Below are positions 24,461 through 37,326 of a stretch of DNA of 64,000 nt, piece by piece. How positions within the stretch are numbered: the first letter of the stretch is position 1; each line of letters starts with the position of its first letter. Origin of the DNA: Morella rubra (lineage: Eukaryota > Streptophyta > Magnoliopsida > Fagales > Myricaceae); assembly GCA_003952965.2 (NCBI GenBank), contig CM025856.1:4370517-4434516 (forward strand), in the 5' to 3' direction. Both the position numbers and the translations under genes were made by a program. Under the pieces are notes generated by a model. The model saw only the letters and a list, made by a program, of their open reading frames with translations. It was not told where the DNA came from and made no database searches.

Positions 24461-24600
24461 TGGATTTAGTTCAGACCGTACGAGTCCAGACACATCCAGA
24501 CCCACGATCTGGATTGAATCTCACGAAATGGACTATGGAGAGGCCATCACATCATTTAATGAGGCCTCTCTGTCAAGCCGCCGACCACACCTCCGACCAC
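24440..24600 (+). repeat. ~150-bp dispersed repeat, inverted partner at 38375-38510
   Basis: Shares CTGCTTCG, the CCAGAC-rich segment, and the CATTTAATGAGGCCTCTCTG block with the reverse complement of 38375-38510. Both copies sit beside SLF-flank sequence. Termini were not defined. Confidence 0.65.
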
Positions 24601-24712
24601 TGTGGCGAGAAGGATTAGAAGGCTCCATTGTCTCTACTTCAAAGTTATTCTCTTCTTTTATTTGGGTGAGTTTCAAAAGTATCTGTTTAACATGTTGGTA
24701 TAAATTTTTTGT

Positions 24713-25820
24713 TGTTGGCTTTTCGTCACAATCAATGTTTTGATGATAACAATAGAAATAATTGAGATGTGAAGCAAAGCGGATTCAAAATGAGTACAAA
24801 GCGATCTAGTAACATCCCCTTCAATGGAAATGCTCTTAAAGTGAAGACTCAAGATGCTAGGGTAATCTTTATAACTCTAAGACTTCATCTTTAACAAGAT
24901 TTGAACCACACACTTGCATATTTCTTCAAAACTTGCATGAATGTTTTACCTCTTGTTTTGAAGATTTAAAAATATTTTTAAATGGCTTTAAAAGAGTCGT
25001 TCTGACGTCTGATATTATGACCGTTGGGTAACGTAAACTTGTAGTGGTCGACCGGTTCATGTAGCGATCGACTGGTTCATCGTATGTTTTTACAGCTGGC
25101 TTCCAACAGCTATAAACGCCTATTTTTCTTATGAGGTCTATATAAAGTCATTCCTACGCCTTTTAAAAGTTGTTGAACAACTAAATCATTTTTGCCAAAG
25201 CTAAGAGTGATCTAAAACTTTTCAATCCTTGTTTAATCATCATTCATACATAATCAACACTTTCACATCCTTGTATTGTGTGAAGCCTAAGAGATAGAAA
25301 TTTCTCATTGTAACATCTACTCCATCAAAGGTGTTTTAGTAAGCATTTTCATTCATCACTATACACTATTAAGAGAGTGATTCTCTTGTTTCCTTTTGGT
25401 GAGGTTGTTCATCAAAAAGAGTTTGGAGAGGTTTGTTCTCAAACTCGTTCTTGAGGCTTGAAAAGGTGTTTCTCAAGCTCAAGTGTAAGGAAAGCTCTCC
25501 CTTGGTTGAAGGGAGCATAGTGGAAAAACCTCAAGGCTCGGTAAAGGAGCTTGAGGGGTGGATGTAGCGGTTTGCCGAACCACCTAAAAATCTTGTGTTT
25601 GCTTCTCTTCCCTTATCTCATTACATTGTGCTATTAGTTTCTTGTTCTAAGTTTATTTCTCTATTTAAGTTGTAATATATATTCTTGTGTTCAATCTTTT
25701 ATTGCAATCGCTTCTCTTTGTGAGACTTGTAGCTAGCAAACATTTTCTAAAGGGTGAGTTTCAAAAAAGTTTTGAAACCAATTCACCCCCTCTTGGGTTG
25801 CCTTAATCCTAGGATTTACA
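24713..25820 (+). repeat. 5' LTR of copia 2
   Basis: 1108 bp, TG...CA. Compared with the 3' LTR it lacks about 195 bp (the 3' LTR segment near 34162-34360), consistent with a deletion between short ATTAAAA-like repeats. Confidence 0.9.
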
Positions 25821-25822
25821 AT

Positions 25823-25834
25823 TGGTATCAGAGC
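25823..25834 (+). promoter_or_regulatory. primer binding site of copia 2
   Basis: TGGTATCAGAGC, complementary to initiator tRNA-Met, begins two bases after the 5' LTR. Confidence 0.92.
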
Positions 25835-25875
25835 TTGGTGCTCTCTTTAGCAAGATTTAACAATCTTGAGTTAGA

Positions 25876-28800
25876 ATGGCAACTTCAAGCAACAACTCTC
25901 ATGTTGAGGGACTCTCAACATCTAGACCTCCTTCCTTCAATGAAAGTGATTATTCCTATTGGAAAGCAAGGATGAAAATTTATTTTCAATCCATTGACTT
26001 TGATCTATGGCTTTGTATTTTAAATGGACCTCACTACCCTATGAAAGCCGTAGGTGAGACAATTGTCTCTAAGCCCGTGAATGAGTATACCGATGAAGAC
26101 AAGAAGAAAATTTCTATAAATGCTAGAGCTATGAACATTATTTATTGTGCTTTAGAGAGAAGTGAATTCAATAGAATATCTACTTGTGTTAGTGCAAAAG
26201 AAATTTGGCATTCTTTAGAAATCACTCATGAAGGTACAAACCAAGTGAAAGAATCTAAGATAAGCATGCTAGTTCATAGCTATGAATTGTTTAAGATGAA
26301 ACGGAAGAAAACATTGGTGACATGCTTACTAGATTTACTAATATTGTAAATGATTTAAATGCTCTTGGAAAAATGTACACTAACTCCGATTTGGTGAGAA
26401 AAGTTCTTAGATCACTACCAAAGACTTGGGAAGCCAAAGTCACCGCTATTCAAGAAGCAAAGGACCTCACCAAATTGCCTTTGGAAGAGCTTGTTGGATC
26501 CCTTATGACTCACGAAATCACCATGAAGGGACATGAGGAGGAAAGTTCAAAAAGAAGAAGCATAGCCTTGAAATCTTCTGTAGTTGAGATTGAAGAAGAT
26601 AATGATGATAGTGGAGATGAGGATATTGCTCTTATGACAAGGAATTTTAGAAACTTCCTCAAGAGAAAGCAAGGAAGGAAGAACTTCAAAGATTTCAAGA
26701 GAGAAGAGCCAAAGAAGGAATACCCAAAGATGGATAACAAGAAGGACCACATCACTTGCTACAAGTGCAAGAAACCCGTCACATTAAGGCGGATTGCCCA
26801 CTTCTCAAATATAAAAAGAAAGCTATGAAAGCTACTTGGGAAGATAGCGATTCAAGCTCCTCTATGAAAAAGATAAGGGAGAAATCACAAACATGTGCTT
26901 CATGGCTCTAGAAGATGATGAGGTATATTTCTCGGATCTTGAAGATTCAAAACCTTCATATGATGAATTAGAAAATGCTTTTGATGAGTTATACATTACG
27001 TTTGAAAAGCTTAAACTCAAATACAATGTTTTGAAAAAGAAGCATTCACTAGCTACAAGTGACCTTGATTCCTTAAATGATGAACAAGGAAATTTGAAGC
27101 TAGAGAATGAGGAATTGAAACTAAAAGTTTCAACTTTAGAAATTGAGAACAAAGCTTTCAAAGATAAGGTTACTCGTCAAAACACTATTCTTGAAAAATT
27201 CACTCAAGGAAGCAAAGCTTTGGAGAACATTTTAAATTATCAAAGATGTGTTTTTGACAAAAGTGGATTAGGCTACAAGCCTCATAAAAATGAAAAGTAT
27301 TTCAAAAACTTCTTTGTCAAAACTAAATCCTCAAATGAATCTCTTCATACTTGTAACTTTTGTAACAAGAATGGACATCTAATATTTGATTGTCCTCTCA
27401 AGAAACTTGGATGCAAAGCTCTTAGAAAGATATGGGTTCCAAAGGAAACTATTGCTAACCCAAATGAACCCAAAAAGATTTGGGTACCAAAAGCTTCATC
27501 TTGATTTTGTTTTGTAGGATTCAAGGAAAAAGAAATGCAATAGTTGGTTCTTGGATAGTGGTTGTTCAAGACACATGACCGGTAACCCATCAAGATTCTC
27601 AAGCTTATCAACCATCAAAGGTGGAAATGTAACATTTGGCGACAACTCAAAAGGGAAAATCATTGGTATAGGTAATATTGGTGGTAACTCTCTTCCTTTA
27701 ATTGAAAATGTCCTATTGGTTGATAAATTGAAGCATAACTTGCTTAGTATTAGTCAACTTTGTGATAAAGGTTATAGAGTTGTATTTGAATTTTCTCGAT
27801 GCCTTATTGAAAATGTCATAGATGGAAAATTATTGTTTATTAGCCATAGGAACTCAAATGTGTACAAGATTGACATTGATCAAAATGCTTGTGTGGATAA
27901 TTGTCTTGTGGTCAATGTAAATGATAGTTGGCTATGGCATAGAAGATTGGGTCATGCAAGCATGCATCAAATTTTGAAAATCTCTAAGCATGATCTTGTG
28001 AATGGGCTACCTAAATTGAATTTTGAAAAAGACCAAGTTTGTGAAGCTTGTCAAATGGGAAAACAAGTGAAAACCTCTTTTAAATCCAAAAACTTCATTT
28101 CAACTAGTAGACCTCTACAATTACTTCATTTGGATTTATTTGGTCCATCAAGAATTCAAAGTCTTGGTGGAAAGTCCTATGCCTTTGTAATTGTGGATGA
28201 CTACTCTAGGTTCACTTGGATTTTGTTTTTAGCTTCAAAAGATGAAGCCATTCATGAGTTCATTAAATTCTCAAAAAGGGTACAAAATGCAAAAGAATAC
28301 ACCATTGTGGCCATTAGAAGTGACCATGGTGGTGAATTCGTAAATGAGAAGTTTGAATCTTTTTGTAGCATGAATGGTTATGAGCATAATTTTTCAACAC
28401 CTAGAACTCCTCAACAAAATGGGTTGTTGAGAGAAAGAATAGAACTATTCAAAGGATGGCAATAACTATTTTGAATGAAAATAAGTTACCAAAATATTTT
28501 TGGGCCGAGGCCGTCAACACATCTTGCTATGTTTTGAATAGAGTTTCTATGAGACCCACTTTGAAGAAAACTCCTTATGAGCTTTGGAAAGATAGAAAAC
28601 CCAACATCCATTATTTCAAAGTTTTTGGTTGTAAATGCTTCATTTTAAATACCAAAGACAACCTTGGAAAATTTGATTCTAAAACCGATATTGAAATTTT
28701 CCTTGGATACTCTAATTCGAGTAAAGCTTATAGAGTTTATAACAAAAGACTCTTTGTGTTGAAGAATCAATGCATATCACTTTTGATGAAACTAATGGTC

Positions 28801-30606
28801 CGTTTGAGAAAAATGCAAGTGTAGATATTGAAGATATTGAGGGGGAGATGGAAGAACTTGAGATCAAGGATAACCCCACTCAAAACAAGGAAGCTCAATC
28901 GCCAAGTGAAGAAATTATTCAACCATTGCAAGGAGAAGGTACTTCACAAGAACTCCCTAAAGAATGGAGGTATGCTACTAGTCACCCTCAAGAGTTAATT
29001 ATTGGTGATCCCTCTCATGGAACTAGAACTAGAGCTTCACTTAAAAATATTTGTAATCATCTTGCATTTGTGTCTCAAATTGAACCAAAGACTTTTCTTG
29101 AAGCCGAAAACAACAAAAGTTGGATTTTGGCAATGCAAGAAGAGTTAAACCAATTTGAGAGAAATCAAGTTTGGGAACTTGTCCCTAGACCCAAGGATCA
29201 AACCATTATTGGCACAAAATGGGTCTTTAGGAACAAGGTTGATGAGCACGGTACTATTGTTAGAAACAAAGCTAGGTTGGTTGCTAAGGCTATAATCAAG
29301 AAGAAGGGATTGATTATGATGAAACATATGCACCCGTAGCACGTTTGGAATCATTAGAATGCTTTTGGCTTTTGCTTGCTATAAAAATTTTATGCTTTAT
29401 CAAATGGATGTGAAAAGTGCTTTCTTGAATGGATTTATCATGGAAGAAGTCTATGTAGAACAACCACAAGTTTTCAAAATGAAGCTTATCCAAAGTTTGT
29501 TTTCAAATTAAAAAAGGCTTTGTATGGACTAAAACAAGCTCCTAGAGCTTGGTATGATAGACTTAAAACTTTCCTTGTTGAAAAAGGTTTTTCCATGGGT
29601 AAAGTTGACACAACACTTTTCACCAAGTCCAAAAACAATGATATCATAATTGTGCAAATTTATGTGGATGACATCATATTCGGTGCTACTAATGATTCTC
29701 TTTGTCAAGAATTTTCTAAATTTATGCATGAAGAGTTTGAGATGAGTATAATGGGTGAGCTCAACTCTTCCTTGGACTGAAAATAAAGCAATCCAAAGAA
29801 GGAATCTTCATAAACCAAGCAAGTATATAAAGGATCTACTCAAACGCTTTGGAATGAGAACTTGAAAGTGGTGGAAACACCAATGAGCACATCGCTAAAG
29901 CTTGATGCGGATGAAAAAGGTAAAAAGGTGGACATCACCAAATATAGAGGTACAATTTGAGCTCTCCTCTATTTGACTGCTAGTAGGCCGAATATTATGT
30001 TTAGTGTGTGTTTATGTGCTAGATTCCAAGCATGTCCTAAAGAATCTCATTTTTGTGCCGTAAAAAGAATTTTTCGATATCTTTTGGGTACTATTGACCT
30101 AGGACTTTGGTATCCTAGAGACACTCACATGAACCTAGTAAGCTATTCGATGCCAACTTTGCCGGGTGCAAAGTCGAGAGAAAAAGTACTAGTGGTACTT
30201 GTCATTTCTTAGGATCATCTTTAGTTTCTTGGAGTAGCAAGAAACAAAACTCGGTTGCTTTATCAACAACCGAAGCGGAATACATAGCGGCTGGTAGTTG
30301 TTGTGCTCAAGTGTTGTGGATGAAACAAACTCTCAAAGATTTTGGACTGGAGTTTGATAGTATACCCATCAAATGTGATAACACTAGTGCTATCAACTTG
30401 TCCAAGAATCCCATCCAACACTCAAGGACTAAACACATTGAAGTGAGACATCATTTTCTAAGAGATCATATTCAAAAAGGTGACATCTCACTTGATTTCA
30501 TTGTACTGAGCATCAACTAGCTGATATTTTCACAAAACCTTTGAGTAATGACAGATTTCGTGATCTTAGATGAGATATTGGGTTTTTAGATGCAAATGCT
30601 CTTTGA
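25876..30606 (+). pseudogene. copia 2 gag-pol polyprotein, decayed
   Basis: Gag starts at ATG 25876 (UBN2-type domain to about 26500) and shifts frame near 26320. A first CCHC knuckle, broken by another shift, lies near 26755-26800, and a second (CNFCNKNGHLIFDC) near 27350-27395. A Leu/Glu/Lys-rich coiled-coil stretch spans 26930-27240. Protease begins with DSGCSRHM near 27552. Integrase follows (zinc-binding histidines near 27935-28060, DLFGPSRIQSLGGK near 28135, TPQQNG near 28408), with a shift near 28425. Reverse transcriptase has YVDDIIFG near 29660-29685. RNase H ends with ADIFTKPL near 30523-30545, and a TGA at 30604-30606 probably closed pol. At least six frame breaks are present. Confidence 0.85.
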
Positions 30607-31120
30607 TATGCTTTTATTGATTTCCATGGATTTACATTGTTTTGATGTTTTAAACATGTTTAGAATGTCCTTATATATTGTTACATGTTTGACATTCATC
30701 AAATACATCATTCCATTTCATTTTGGGCATAAAACCTTATTTTTTCAAAGGCTCTTCTCTGTAGTGGTTGACTGTGTGGAACTGCTACACAAAGCGATCA
30801 TCGACCGCTATACCAAGCGGCCGACTGCCTCGTCGAGCCTATATATACTACAGTTCACATTTTGGTCGACCGCACCTTTTTCTCACGTCTTCTCCTCTCT
30901 CGACCCAAACCCTCTCAAATCCTCCCAAAACATCATAATCCATCCTAGAATCCCAATCATTTTAGCCATCAAATTCGGCCAAAACCCTCACTTTTTATGT
31001 GGATCCACATCAAAATCCATCAAGCATTCACTTATTAGGGATTTCGGCCCCCTTCGAAACCCGAACCCTAGATTTTCAGATTTCAGTCCTTTTCTTCTCA
31101 AATTTTCACTCTCAATTATT

Positions 31121-33634
31121 ATGCCAAGGACAAAGCATGCTGCCATAGTTGGAAAAGAGCGAGCTGGATCCTCTCGTTTTGTAGCGGATCATTCGAATGA
31201 GCCTGATTATTTTTTCCGTAATCCTGAATGTTGAGAGGTCAAAGACAACCCAAGAGGGGGGGTGAATTGGGTTTTATAAAACTTTTCTTCCTTTTTCTTT
31301 TAAACCCAATATGCTAAGGACCGATCTAAGGAGTAGAAAAATAAATCTATTTAATCAAGGACTAATATAGAGAATGAAAGAAAAGACAAACAAGTGCAAC
31401 AAATAAATGGAGATAAGGATAGAGAGATGACACCGTGTCTTTAAGTGGTTCGGCCAAACTTGCCTACGTCCACCCCCAAGGCTATTGACTTCCTTGGACT
31501 TCCTTCACTATTTTCCAAATAGTAAGTACACCTTAGCTTCCGGGTGCTAAGTAACCTTTACAAAGTGTTTTCGAGCTTACACTTTAACTCACTCTCTCAA
31601 ATCCTCACAACCTAAAGGATTTCTTCTACATAACAAGTAGGACAAGTGTTTTTCACAAACACTCACGTGTTTTTCAAGAATGGGTACAAAGAGAATCTTA
31701 GTAAAAGCTCTTTAAGCTGAATAAACAAGTATGAAGTACTGAGGTGTGCAAAGAGACAAGATTCACAAGAGAGCTACAGTATTTGCAGGTGGGAGTACGA
31801 GCTTTCTTGGATGGTGGAGCTTCCTTTCTCTTTGAAAGCTTTTTCTCTCTCTAGAAATTAGGGCAAGTGTTAATGGCGCAACCTCTTTCTTTTCTCTCTC
31901 CATCTTCTTCTATTTAAAGCTTCTAGGGCACCAAGGGTCTTCTTGTAAAGTTGAGTGCCGTTGGAGGTCATTTGAGACATTTGGATACCTTTTTGAATAA
32001 GTTGACGTTGCTCAAAGAAATCTGCAAAACAACACAATGTGTCGACACATGTGGTATGTGCTGACACATTGAACTTTGACAAGAAAAAGGAGTCTCGGGT
32101 GTTAGTGTCGACACTTAGGTCAATGTCGACACTTCCCATACTTAGGAATGGAAAGCAACTTTCGGGAATAGTGCAATGTGTCGACACTTAGGGTCAATGT
32201 GTCGACACTTCCAACACTTAGTCACAAAAAATGTTCTTTAACAAGAACTATCCCAATTCAATCATTCTCAAAACCATTTACAATGAAAAGATGATCATTT
32301 AACAACTACAATGAAGATCAAGTAGCTTAAGAGAATTTTTAAAGAGAGAAACAATGATACTTGACAAAAATCCTTTTAAGAGAAAGATTGATAATTGTAA
32401 AATCTAAAGTCCTTAAAAACTTAGAGACTTTGTTATCATTAAAATCAATTGAAGATTGTTTGCAAAAACAACCTTGGGCTAACAAATGTGTTGAGAAGTT
32501 TAAAATGACTTTTCAAAGAGAAAAGTCATGTTGGGAAGGAAAGTGAATTTAGAATCACTTTCTGATTTTGAGATTGAGCTTCCTTTGTGAAACAAGGTTG
32601 GAAGAAATTGTTGGATATGAGTACCGAAGTGTTTCCCAAATATGTTAGGATTTTCTTTGCTAATATGACTGTTGGTGGGAAGCTGGAGGTTTGTTTACTG
32701 TGAAGAGTATGGTTGGAGGACGGGATATTATTTTAAATGAAGTTATTCTAGGAGATATTTTGGGTATCCCACATGTCGGGATTTGGGCCTATGAGTTTAA
32801 AACTTGGCCTGTGTAAGGGCTTTGATTATAAAAAAGCCCTAGTTTACCTCCTAGGTAATGTGTGGCAGAAGATGCACTAGGAAGATCCATGCCAACCAAC
32901 TATCCAGTTCGTTCGAGGTTACTTCATTTGATCTGCACCCATAACCTGATTCCTCGGGGTGGACACCGAAAAGAAGTGACTTTTGTGAATGTCTTCGTAA
33001 TTGAGCGACTTATGAAAGAGAAAAAGTTTAACCTCCCTTATATTATGCTCAAACATATGGAAGCAGCATGTGAGTCTAAAAAGAATCTATATGGCTTGCT
33101 GTTTACCAGATATTTCGATATTTTGGGGTTGCACTCAGTTCTCGAGAGCGAGACACTTTAACTAAGTGTGAACAATTTGACACTACGGTCCTAACCCGGA
33201 TGGGTTATAGAAGGACTTCCAGAAATACTTGGGTGCCGAAGCGTCAGGATAGTGATGAGGATGAAGGTGTTGCTGTGGCTGAGGCTGAGGATGAGCCTGA
33301 GGGTGAGGAGATAGATGCTGAGGCAATGGAGTTTGATGTAGATGCTTATTTGGCTGATGATCCTCCCATTATTCCTTCACCTACCAGAGTTCCCAACCCT
33401 CCATCTTCCTTTGATACTCGATTCACTGCTTTTGAGGCGAGGATGACTGCTATGCATGAGGCACAGAACAAGTTCCTTCAGGAAAGTGTTACTTCTATGC
33501 AAGAGGAGCAGATGCAGTTCTTTACAGAGATGAGACTTTTATGGCCCACTTTCCTCCTCCATGATTTTCATTGCATATGCATTTCATTTGTATTTTATAT
33601 TTTTTTTCTTTGCTTATGTACTTCCTTTTTATGA
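31121..33634 (+). pseudogene. env-like third ORF of the Sirevirus-type element (interrupted)
   Basis: An open frame starting with MPRTKHAA at 31121 runs to 31231, where a solo LTR interrupts it. The same frame resumes at about 32490 and stops at 32546. Two further open segments (32862-33161, and 33200-33634 with acidic, Pro-rich and Glu/Met-rich coiled-coil-like sequence) probably belong to the same ancestral gene. Sireviruses often carry such a post-pol gene, called env-like from its position and predicted coiled coil. No function has been demonstrated and no clear transmembrane segment can be seen in the intact parts. Confidence 0.6.
31232..32484 (-). mobile_element. solo LTR nested in copia 2
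   Basis: 1253 bp beginning TGAGAGGTCAAAGACAACCC and ending TAACA, flanked by an exact 5-bp duplication AATGT (31227-31231 and 32485-32489). In reverse complement it starts TGTTAGCCCAAGG and ends near the motif CAATTCACCCCC, as in Sirevirus-type LTRs. It contains several TGTCGACA motifs (32040-32210). It interrupts the env-like ORF. Confidence 0.88.
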
Positions 33635-33865
33635 TGACAAAGGGGGAGAGAATAGTCTCTTTTTGTATCTCTGCACCCCTTTGCAACTTTGATGTACTGC
33701 TTCTATGATATGAAAGTTCTTTATTATTCATACGCATCCCTTTCATATTATATGCTAACATTTTGTCATTGAAGGTATTAAAATGTTTAAAACCCCACAT
33801 CAAAGTTCAAAAGATAGGGGAGATAAGATCAACAAAAGGAAGATCAATTAATTTATTGTCATCAT

Positions 33866-33880
33866 AAAAAATGGGGAGAT
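33866..33880 (+). promoter_or_regulatory. polypurine tract of copia 2
   Basis: AAAAAATGGGGAGAT immediately precedes the 3' LTR. A purine-rich run in this position primes plus-strand DNA synthesis. Confidence 0.85.
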
Positions 33881-35183
33881 TGTTGGCTTTTAATCACAAT
33901 CAATGTTTTGATGATAACAATAGAAGTAATTGAGATGTGAAGCAAAGCGGATCCAAAATGAGCACAAAGCGATCAAGTAACATCCCTTCAATGGAAGTGC
34001 TCTTAAAGTGAAGACTCAAGATGCTAGGGTAATCTTTGTAACTCTAAGACTTCATCTTTAACAAGGATTTGAACCACACACTTGCATATTTCTTCAAAAC
34101 TTGCATGAAATGTTTTACCTCTTGTTTTGAAGATTTAAAAATATTTTTAAATGGCTTTAAAATATCCCAATTAAACTCCAAACCTTTTATATACTTATGG
34201 GAAGTTAGTCTTTAAAATTGGGTATTTTAAGTTGGTCAAAATCGTGTTTTTAAAACAACCGGATCATGTGCTTAAGTTGAGGAGGTCGACCGGCTTATGT
34301 AGCAGTCGACGGTCTTCGACCGCTTGATATACGGTCGACTAGTTGTTTGAAAAATTAGAAAAGAGTCGTTCTGACGTCTGACATTATGACCGTTGGGTAA
34401 CGTAAACCTGCAGTGGTCGACCGGTTCATGTAGCGGTCGACCGGTTCATCGAGTTTTTAACAGCTCGACTTCCAACGGCTATTTTTCTTATGAGGCCTAT
34501 ATAAAGCCATTCCTACGCCTTTTAAAAGTTGCTGAACAACTAAAATCATTTTGTAAAGCTAAGAGTGATCTAAAACCTTTCAATCCTTGTTCAAACATCA
34601 TTCACACATAATCAACACTTTCACATCCTTGTTGTTGTGTGAAGCCTAAGAGATAGAAATTTCTCATTGTAACATCTACTCCATCAAGGAGTTTTAGTGA
34701 GCATTTTCGTTCATCCCTATACACTATTAAGAGAGTGATTCTCTTGTTTCCTTTTGGTAGGTTGTTCATCAAAAGAATGAGTTTGGAGAGGTTTGTTCTC
34801 AAACTCGTTCTTGAGGCTTGAAAAGGTGTTTCTCAAGCTCAAGTGTAAGGAAAGCTCTCCCTTGGTTGAAGGGAGCATAGTGGAAAAACCTCAAGGCTCG
34901 GTAAAGGAGCTTGAGGGGTGGATGTAGGCGGGTTTGCCGAACCACCTAAAAATCTTGTGTTTGCTTCTCTTCCCTTATCTCATTACATTGTGCTATTAGT
35001 TTTTTGTTCTAAGTTTTATTTCTATTTAAGTTGCAATATATATTCTTGTGTTCAATCTTTTATTGCAATCGCTTCTCTTTGTGAGACTTGTAGCTAGCAA
35101 ACACTTTCTAAAGGGTGAGTTTCGAAAAAGTTTTGAAACCCAATTCACCTCCTTCTTAGGTTGCCTTAATCCTAGGATTTACA
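33881..35183 (+). repeat. 3' LTR of copia 2
   Basis: 1303 bp, collinear with 24713-25820 apart from about 195 bp absent from the 5' LTR. Contains repeated GGTCGACCGG motifs near 34285-34445. Confidence 0.9.
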
Positions 35184-35622
35184 TTTATCTCGTTTAGTTT
35201 GTATATATTCACTTAAAGAGAGAGAATCAGTGGGTTGTATGTATTCACTTAAAAGAGAGAGAAATCAAGTAAATATTGATGTTTCTTGTTTATAGCTTAT
35301 TGTTGTATTCATATATTAGTTGCGACAAAGAGAGTAAAGAATTAAACAAGGGGTTGATGTCCAAATCAATAGAATTAAACAAACATGAATTGCTTCTAAC
35401 TACGTCTCCCATGATCACTTCTCCCTCAAACCAACGTACAATTTCGTTTCATTTTAAATATATGAGCACCGCTTAGATCGTGCATGTATTTTCAAAATGG
35501 TCATGCAGAGTTTGTTTGTCGTATATTTCTTCTTCTTCTCGAGTCACTCCCATGAAAACGTGAGCTTGAATGAGGAGAAGTAAATTGAGTACTGGAATTC
35601 AATTGCTGGGCTTTGTGATAAA
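35184..35622. other. intergenic DNA, nothing recognised
   Basis: No gene signature. Two diverged copies of a TATTCACTTAAAGAGAGAGA stretch occur at 35208-35275. Confidence 0.5.
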
Positions 35623-35631
35623 AAAAATTTA

Positions 35632-36005
35632 CACTAAAATGCACCATATACCCTTGTGGTATTTTGATTTTGCAAATATGTCCCTGAGGTAAGAAAGTTA
35701 GGTTTTATATCCTTAGGTAACCTTTCGATTTAAAATATGCCTTCCGTCAGTCTCCGTTTAAAAAATTAATTGTCAGGTGACGTGTCACACCATACCAGTA
35801 CCCATACTAGCACCAGCACCAGCAGACCAGAAGACAACAGACCAGCAGACCACGTCACCTACTACCGTTAATTTTTTAAACGGAGTCTGACAGAGAGGGA
35901 TATTTTAAATCGAAAGGTTACTCAGGGATATAAAACTAACTTTTCTTACCTCAGGACATATTTGCAAAATCAAAATACCACAAGGGTATCTGGTGCATTT
36001 AAGCT
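35632..36005. mobile_element. Mutator-like MITE (374 bp) with 9-bp target duplication
   Basis: The arms (35632 to about 35780 and about 35860 to 36005) are near-perfect inverted repeats of more than 120 bp: AATGCACCATATACCCTTGT on the left pairs with GGGTATCTGGTGCATT on the right. Flanks are an exact AAAAATTTA (35623-35631 and 36006-36014). There is no coding capacity. The centre holds CCAGCAGACCAG-like simple repeats. Confidence 0.85.
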
Positions 36006-36024
36006 AAAAATTTAATAGAAATTT

Positions 36025-36345
36025 CCAGCGACCGTGTGAATGTGCGAAAATTGCTGGATTTTAGTCCAGCAATTTCAGTTTGCTGGCGCGGAAATTGCTA
36101 GATTTCTAGCAATTTCCAGAGCATTGGCGTGTGCTACCCGCTCGACAGTCTGCTAGCACGATTTCCAGCAATTTTCACAGCACTGGGGCACAGCCCCCAC
36201 GCGCCAATGAGCTTGCGCGGAGCTCATTGGAAATTGCTGGATAAAATCCAGTAATTTCCAGAGCATTGGTGCGCACTGCTTGTGTGCCAATCTGCTCGCG
36301 TGGAAATTACTGGATTTCCAGCAATTTCCATACCATTGGTGGGTG
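36025..36345. repeat. GC-rich palindromic repeat cluster
   Basis: The core GAAATTGCTGGA and its inverse TCCAGCAATTTC alternate through the segment, interspersed with GGCGCG/GCGCGC-type and CTCGCG motifs, giving several potential hairpins (for example near 36050-36078, 36100-36118 and 36225-36262). Units are about 80-120 bp and irregular. It is unlike its AT-rich surroundings and I cannot assign it to a known element. Confidence 0.65.
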
Positions 36346-36429
36346 GAATATGCCAGTTTCACGTCCAATACAGATGGATGCACCACGATTAGCCACTCCC
36401 TGCAGTTTTAAGGTTTAAGAGATTTTAAT

Positions 36430-37326
36430 GACAGAAATGTGAAAGATACTTCTATATTTTCTAATATTTTCAATTCATAATTAAGAAATATTTTGGAGAA
36501 GAGAGTACTCAGGATTGACAGATTCAAAATTACCTTTTTCATTTTCTTCTCCATAGGCATTGATATGCGCTTTGTGGCTAAGTGATAGATTCAAAATTGC
36601 CTTTTTTTTTTGTTTGCTTCTGTTGTATAGCTAGCTTATAATTTAGGTTTTAAAAACTCTATTGATCATCAACTATATAATTATCTATTGGGATTGTGAA
36701 TGATGAATCGCCTTGCAGGATAGCTTTTCGCCTCAACAGCTCACAGTAGGGTATTTGAAATCGACTTACCCTTTTATGTCTACCATTTTCCTTTCTCTTT
36801 TGTTATTTTCGGATTCACGGGAGAATTGAAGTTTTGGCTAGCAAGGTGCCTTCGATTTAGGGAAAGAAATATGAAACCCATGCCTAGAGGATGGCCAATC
36901 AAACCACTATTTATCCTTTAATAAATGATTCAGGGCCATATTGCTTTACTAAAAAAATCAACACTTCCGACATGATCTGACCATGTGGAAGTGTTTGCCT
37001 GTTATCTTTCACCACACTAGTTAATTTATTTCAAATGTACTGCACTAGATACAATATTGCAATGAACCACCTTCCTAATGATATGAATTCACCGATCAGA
37101 GCAAGCACTGAGGGGTTAAAAATCCAAATCATTTCCTCGAACAAAATGCAGGGAGGACAACCATTTAGGAACAGGTAGATAGCACAATCATTCAACTAGG
37201 CAAACTTGTCTTAGATAAAGATCACTCCAGAGTGGAGTAACACGCATGGCAAAGTTATATTATATATTCGTCCAGTTATTTCATCAAATTGATGTATCAA
37301 GAGTCCTAATCTGGGTTTTGAAGCCT
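36430..37326. other. AT-rich intergenic DNA, nothing recognised
   Basis: No supported gene or terminal repeat. Confidence 0.5.

Larger units (their letters stand above)
24713..35183 (+). mobile_element. Ty1/copia retrotransposon 2, Sirevirus-like, 10.5 kb
   Basis: Two LTRs longer than 1 kb (24713-25820 and 33881-35183) begin TGTTGGC and end TACA. The primer binding site follows the 5' LTR directly and a purine tract precedes the 3' LTR. Between them are gag-pol in copia order and, after pol, a ~3-kb region with env-like ORF remnants. Long LTRs plus an additional 3' gene are typical of the Sirevirus lineage. Flanks TTTGT and TTTAT could be a 5-bp target duplication with one change. A minus-strand solo LTR (31232-32484) is nested inside. 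Frame breaks in pol show that it is inactive. Confidence 0.9.

Noticed and set aside
30590-31234. 214-codon + strand open frame after copia 2 pol
   Set aside because: Starts within the pol tail in another frame. Only the last part from 31121 resembles the env-like ORF start.
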